A DNA stretch of 7,771 bases from Actinomycetota bacterium (lineage in GTDB: Bacteria > Actinomycetota > Actinomycetes > Actinomycetales > Microbacteriaceae). The position numbers and the translations under genes were made by a program. Shown here piece by piece: positions 5,304 through 7,771 of this stretch. Position 1 is the stretch's first letter, and every line of letters begins with the position of its first letter. The notes below the pieces were generated by a model. The model worked only from the letters and a program-made list of their open reading frames with translations, searched no databases and was not told where the DNA came from. Where the stretch lies: positions 1-7,771 of the forward strand of contig RHAS01000033.1 of assembly GCA_010028615.1 (NCBI GenBank), written 5' to 3'.

Positions 5304-6581
5304 TTGGCGCTCATTGTCCAAAAGTATGGCGGCTCGTCAGTAGGCGATGCCGACAAAATCAAGCATGTCGCTAGGCGCATCATCGACTGCCAAGCTGAAG
5401 GTAATCAGGTTTGCGTTGTTGTTTCGGCTATGGGAGATACCACCGATGAACTTTTGGATCTAGCCAATCAGGTTGCGGTAAACCCTGAAGGTAGGGAACT
5501 AGATATGCTGCTTACCGCAGGTGAGCGAATCTCAATGGCACTGCTAGCCATGGCAATCAATGAATTAGGCGCTAAGTCACTTTCCTTCACCGGTTCCCAA
5601 GCCGGCATCATGACCGATGAAGTGCACGGTAACGCTCGAATCGCCGAGGTTAACCCTGATCGCGTTGCTGAGGCTTTAGATGCAGGAAATATCGCCATCG
5701 TCGCAGGTTTTCAAGGGTTCAACCGTGACTCTAGAGATATCACCACTTTAGGTAGAGGTGGATCGGATACCACGGCTGTTGCTCTGGCCTCAGCGCTCAA
5801 GGCTGATCTTTGTGAAATCTACAGCGATGTCGATGGTGTTTATACCGCAGATCCTAGAGTTGTGCCGACGGCTAAAAAGCTTGAAGCAATCGATGTCGAA
5901 TCGATGCTGGAGCTGGCAGCTGCCGGTGCCAAAATCCTACACATTCGTGCCGTTGAGTTTGCTCGTCGGCATAATGTTGAGTTGAGGGTGCGCTCAACTT
6001 TTAGTAATGATCCAGGAACTATAGTTCTTGCTGATGAAAACGGAGTAAAGCAAATGGAAGAGTCAATAGTTTCAGGTATCGCTACCGATAAAACTCAGGC
6101 CAAGATTACCGTTATCGGTATTCCGGATGTGCCGGGTAAGGCAGCAGCAGTTTTCACTACAGTTGCCGAAGCTGGCGCAAATATTGACATGATTGTGCAG
6201 AACACCCCAACCGGTTCCGATGTTACTGACCGAGTATCGGATATCACTTTCACCTTGCCTAAAGGCGAACTAAAAAAGGTTTTGGATGCGCTGGCGCAAA
6301 ACCGAGACGTGCTCGGTTACCGTGAATTGGAAAGCGATGACCAGATTGGAAAATTGAGCGTGGTCGGAGCTGGCATGAGAACTCACTCTGGAGTCTCGGC
6401 AATTTTGTTCCGCGCGCTAGCTGAAGCCTCAATCAACGTCGAAATGATTTCAACTTCTGAAATTAGAATCTCGGTGATCACAGGCCTAGATCAGGTAGAC
6501 GATGCTGCAAGAGCAGTTCACAAGGCCTTTGACCTTGACGGTGATTCGGTTGCCACAATTTACGCGGGAACTGGCCGCTAG
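5304..6581 (+). CDS. lysC: Aspartate kinase (alpha subunit; catalytic plus ACT domains)
   Basis: This cytoplasmic enzyme phosphorylates L-aspartate with ATP to 4-phospho-L-aspartate, the entry step to lysine/diaminopimelate, threonine and methionine. The 425-aa protein starts with TTG at a good SD. The kinase domain carries KYGGSS (7-12), TAGERISM (71-78), [12 protein letters not shown] (147-158) and the ATP-site stretch [13 protein letters not shown] (173-185). Two ACT domains follow (about 265-345 and 350-420) with [11 protein letters not shown] and the conserved end [12 protein letters not shown] (380-391) and YAGTGR. Length and layout match the actinobacterial alpha2beta2 enzymes whose beta subunit is translated from within the same gene; an equivalent internal ATG is present at 6054. 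The effector loop at 299-317 is 3 residues longer than the Corynebacterium sequence and has P302 where that enzyme has S301, a site known for feedback mutations, so control may differ. The TAG stop overlaps the GTG of asd. Confidence 0.97.
   Translation: MALIVQKYGGSSVGDADKIKHVARRIIDCQAEGNQVCVVVSAMGDTTDELLDLANQVAVNPEGRELDMLLTAGERISMALLAMAINELGAKSLSFTGSQAGIMTDEVHGNARIAEVNPDRVAEALDAGNIAIVAGFQGFNRDSRDITTLGRGGSDTTAVALASALKADLCEIYSDVDGVYTADPRVVPTAKKLEAIDVESMLELAAAGAKILHIRAVEFARRHNVELRVRSTFSNDPGTIVLADENGVKQMEESIVSGIATDKTQAKITVIGIPDVPGKAAAVFTTVAEAGANIDMIVQNTPTGSDVTDRVSDITFTLPKGELKKVLDALAQNRDVLGYRELESDDQIGKLSVVGAGMRTHSGVSAILFRALAEASINVEMISTSEIRISVITGLDQVDDAARAVHKAFDLDGDSVATIYAGTGR
6054..6581 (+). CDS. 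lysC: Predicted aspartokinase beta subunit, internal in-frame start in lysC
   Basis: ATG at 6054 is codon 251 of lysC and has an SD-like GGAG at 6042-6045, 8 bases upstream. The product (175 aa, beginning [13 protein letters not shown]) would hold only the two ACT domains. The position matches the separately translated beta subunit of Corynebacterium glutamicum aspartokinase (about 172 aa, beginning at the corresponding MEE...TGVATDK), which pairs with alpha to form the regulated heterotetramer that binds lysine and threonine. That a beta protein is made here is inferred from the aligned Met and the ribosome site. Confidence 0.6.
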   Translation: MEESIVSGIATDKTQAKITVIGIPDVPGKAAAVFTTVAEAGANIDMIVQNTPTGSDVTDRVSDITFTLPKGELKKVLDALAQNRDVLGYRELESDDQIGKLSVVGAGMRTHSGVSAILFRALAEASINVEMISTSEIRISVITGLDQVDDAARAVHKAFDLDGDSVATIYAGTGR

Positions 6582-7642
6582 TGAAAAAACTTAACCTCGC
6601 TCTAGTCGGTGCTACCGGTGCAGTTGGCACCGTGATGATTGACATCATCAATAATCGACCAAACATCTGGGGTGAGATCAGACTGATTGCTTCGGCGAGA
6701 TCGGCTGGCAAGAAAATTCCCGTGCACGGCGAAGAAAAGACTGTGGTAGCGCTCTCCGAGGAAGCATTCGACGGTATCGATATCGCGCTATTTGATGTCC
6801 CAGATGAAGTAAGTGAAATCTGGGCACCGATTGCTGCTAGCCGCGGAGCCATTGTTGTTGATAATTCTGCAGCCTTCCGAATGGATCCAGATGTTCCGCT
6901 GGTGGTTCCGGAGGTAAACCCTGAGCAGGCTAGGAATAGGCCAAAGGGCATCATTGCTAATCCAAACTGCACCACCATGACCATGATGGCATCGCTTGGA
7001 GCATTGCATCGTGGCTGGACACTCAAAGAGTTGGTGGTATCTAGCTACCAGGCGGTATCCGGTGCTGGTGTTTCCGGCATTGATCGGTTGCGCGCTGAAA
7101 TCGAAGCGGTTAGCGGTTCGATGGTTGGCGAGAGTTCTGACGATTTAGCTCAGCAACTAGAAAAGGCAGGGTTACCGGTCGCTGAATCTCAGTTTGCTGC
7201 ACCTATTGCCATGAACGTAATTCCTTTTGCCGGGTCGCTAAAGGATGACGGATACTCATCCGAGGAAATGAAGGTTCGTAACGAGAGCCGCAAAATTCTC
7301 GGAATATCAGATCTGAAAGTTGCAGTTACCTGTGTTCGTGTCCCGGTGCTGATTGGACACAGCCTGACAGTGCACGCAACCTTTGCGCAGCCAATCACAG
7401 TGGCAGAAGTCCATAAAGCGCTTTCCGAAGAACCGACAATCAGGCTGATGGATGATCCGGCCAAAGGTATTTGGCCAACACCGAATTTGGTGGCAGGGCA
7501 GGACCCGACCTATGTTGGTCGAGTGAGGGCATCGCTAGATTTCCCAAACTCGATTGAGATGTTCGTTGTCGGCGATAACCTTCGTAAAGGCGCAGCTTTG
7601 AATACCTATGAAATTGCTGAATTGGTCGCCAGCGAATTCTAA
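6581..7642 (+). CDS. asd: Aspartate-semialdehyde dehydrogenase
   Basis: It reduces 4-phospho-L-aspartate with NADPH to L-aspartate 4-semialdehyde, the step after LysC and the last one shared by the lysine/diaminopimelate and threonine/methionine branches. The NADP-binding N-terminus is [10 protein letters not shown] (7-16). The [13 protein letters not shown] segment (71-83) is in the actinobacterial form rather than the S-A-G-G form of other groups. The catalytic cysteine is C130 in ANPNCTT (126-132), followed by [10 protein letters not shown] (154-163). Substrate-binding R253 and catalytic H260 lie in RVPVLIGHS (253-261). The protein has 353 aa, the usual length. The GTG start shares its G with the lysC TAG stop (TAGTG, 6579-6583), a classic coupled overlap with only a weak upstream GGGA, so translation is likely coupled to lysC. 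No intrinsic terminator is seen after it before the next gene at 7664. Confidence 0.97.
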   Translation: MKKLNLALVGATGAVGTVMIDIINNRPNIWGEIRLIASARSAGKKIPVHGEEKTVVALSEEAFDGIDIALFDVPDEVSEIWAPIAASRGAIVVDNSAAFRMDPDVPLVVPEVNPEQARNRPKGIIANPNCTTMTMMASLGALHRGWTLKELVVSSYQAVSGAGVSGIDRLRAEIEAVSGSMVGESSDDLAQQLEKAGLPVAESQFAAPIAMNVIPFAGSLKDDGYSSEEMKVRNESRKILGISDLKVAVTCVRVPVLIGHSLTVHATFAQPITVAEVHKALSEEPTIRLMDDPAKGIWPTPNLVAGQDPTYVGRVRASLDFPNSIEMFVVGDNLRKGAALNTYEIAELVASEF

Positions 7643-7643
7643 T

Positions 7644-7662
7644 TTGCCTAGTAACCTAGCAA
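7644..7662 (+). other. Weak hairpin between asd and the lipoprotein gene
   Basis: TTG-C-CTAG-TAAC-CTAG-CAA forms a 7-bp stem with one bulged C, starting 2 bases after the asd stop. It has no U-run after it and low stability, so it is not a good terminator. It covers the proposed -10 box of the lipoprotein gene and may be coincidental. Confidence 0.25.
7652..7657 (+). promoter_or_regulatory. -10-like TAACCT of the lipoprotein gene, consistent with leaderless transcript
   Basis: TAACCT fits TAnnnT and sits exactly 6 bases before the ATG at 7664, the same geometry as at dnaX. There is no Shine-Dalgarno in the 21 bases between asd and this start. No -35 is recognisable. Confidence 0.45.
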
Positions 7663-7663
7663 T

Positions 7664-7771
7664 ATGCGCAAGTTTCTAATTCTCCTGATGTTAGCCTTCA
7701 GCGGTTTTGCGCTTTCGGGTTGTACTAGCCCGGATAATCAGACGCCTAACGCCCAAATTCCAGACAAGCCA
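7664..7771 (+). CDS. Lipoprotein, N-terminal part (3' end outside window)
   Basis: ATG opens a frame that stays open to the right edge (36 codons). It begins with a lipoprotein signal peptide: R2 and K3, a hydrophobic core FLILLMLAFSGFAL (4-17), then the lipobox LSGC with the lipidated cysteine at residue 20, followed by a polar flexible stretch rich in P, N, Q and D. The protein is therefore predicted to be exported by Sec, lipidated on C20 and anchored on the outer face of the cytoplasmic membrane. Too little of the mature part is present to name a family. It starts 21 bases after asd on the same strand, but the missing SD and the TAnnnT box suggest it has its own promoter and a leaderless mRNA. 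Confidence 0.75.
   Translation, partial: MRKFLILLMLAFSGFALSGCTSPDNQTPNAQIPDKP

Noticed and set aside
6478..7026. 182-codon open frame on the minus strand across the lysC/asd junction
   Set aside because: It is antisense to two certain genes, and its translation shows no recognisable family and no supporting start site. Long antisense frames are common over such codon usage.

Overview
The window reads as a chromosomal segment of a moderate-to-low-GC actinobacterium. The best guess is a Microbacteriaceae-like freshwater lineage. This is inferred from the small SRP RNA lying just upstream of dnaX, the order dnaX-recR-lysC-asd, actinobacterial-type aspartokinase and ASA dehydrogenase sequences, and frequent GTG/TTG starts. 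The genus cannot be fixed from the sequence alone.

Left part (1-860): the 3' portion of a TetR-type regulator runs in from the left edge. It is followed one base later by a small 118-aa protein of a family known only as hypothetical. A strong, roughly symmetrical hairpin terminator (677-702) closes this pair and also terminates transcription arriving from the opposite strand. On the minus strand lie tRNA-Ser(GGA) and, upstream of it, a gene for a secreted 360-aa protein. With only 32 bp and no hairpin terminator between them, the two may share a transcript.

Middle (1941-2955): a divergent intergenic region carries a promoter candidate for the secreted protein and a good Shine-Dalgarno for a two-helix membrane-anchored protein on the plus strand. 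The small SRP RNA gene (ffs) follows, with its -10 box only 17 bases after the preceding stop codon.

Right part (2956-7771): dnaX (clamp-loader gamma/tau), recR (recombination mediator), lysC (aspartokinase) and asd (aspartate-semialdehyde dehydrogenase) are tightly packed on the plus strand. DnaX and RecR serve replication and repair. LysC and Asd catalyse the first two steps from aspartate to lysine/diaminopimelate, threonine and methionine. lysC has its own start region with a good ribosome binding site and a candidate -10, and it carries an in-frame internal ATG with an SD-like GGAG that matches the separate beta-subunit start known in Corynebacterium. A lipoprotein gene begins at 7664 and runs off the right edge.

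A recurring detail is a TAnnnT -10-like hexamer followed by exactly 6 bases and then the start: the GTG of dnaX, the ATG of the lipoprotein gene, and the predicted first base of ffs. The two protein genes have no visible Shine-Dalgarno, which suggests leaderless mRNAs. Otherwise the window is mostly housekeeping. I see no CRISPR array, insertion sequence, prophage gene or defence system, and no evidence of a novel multi-gene system.
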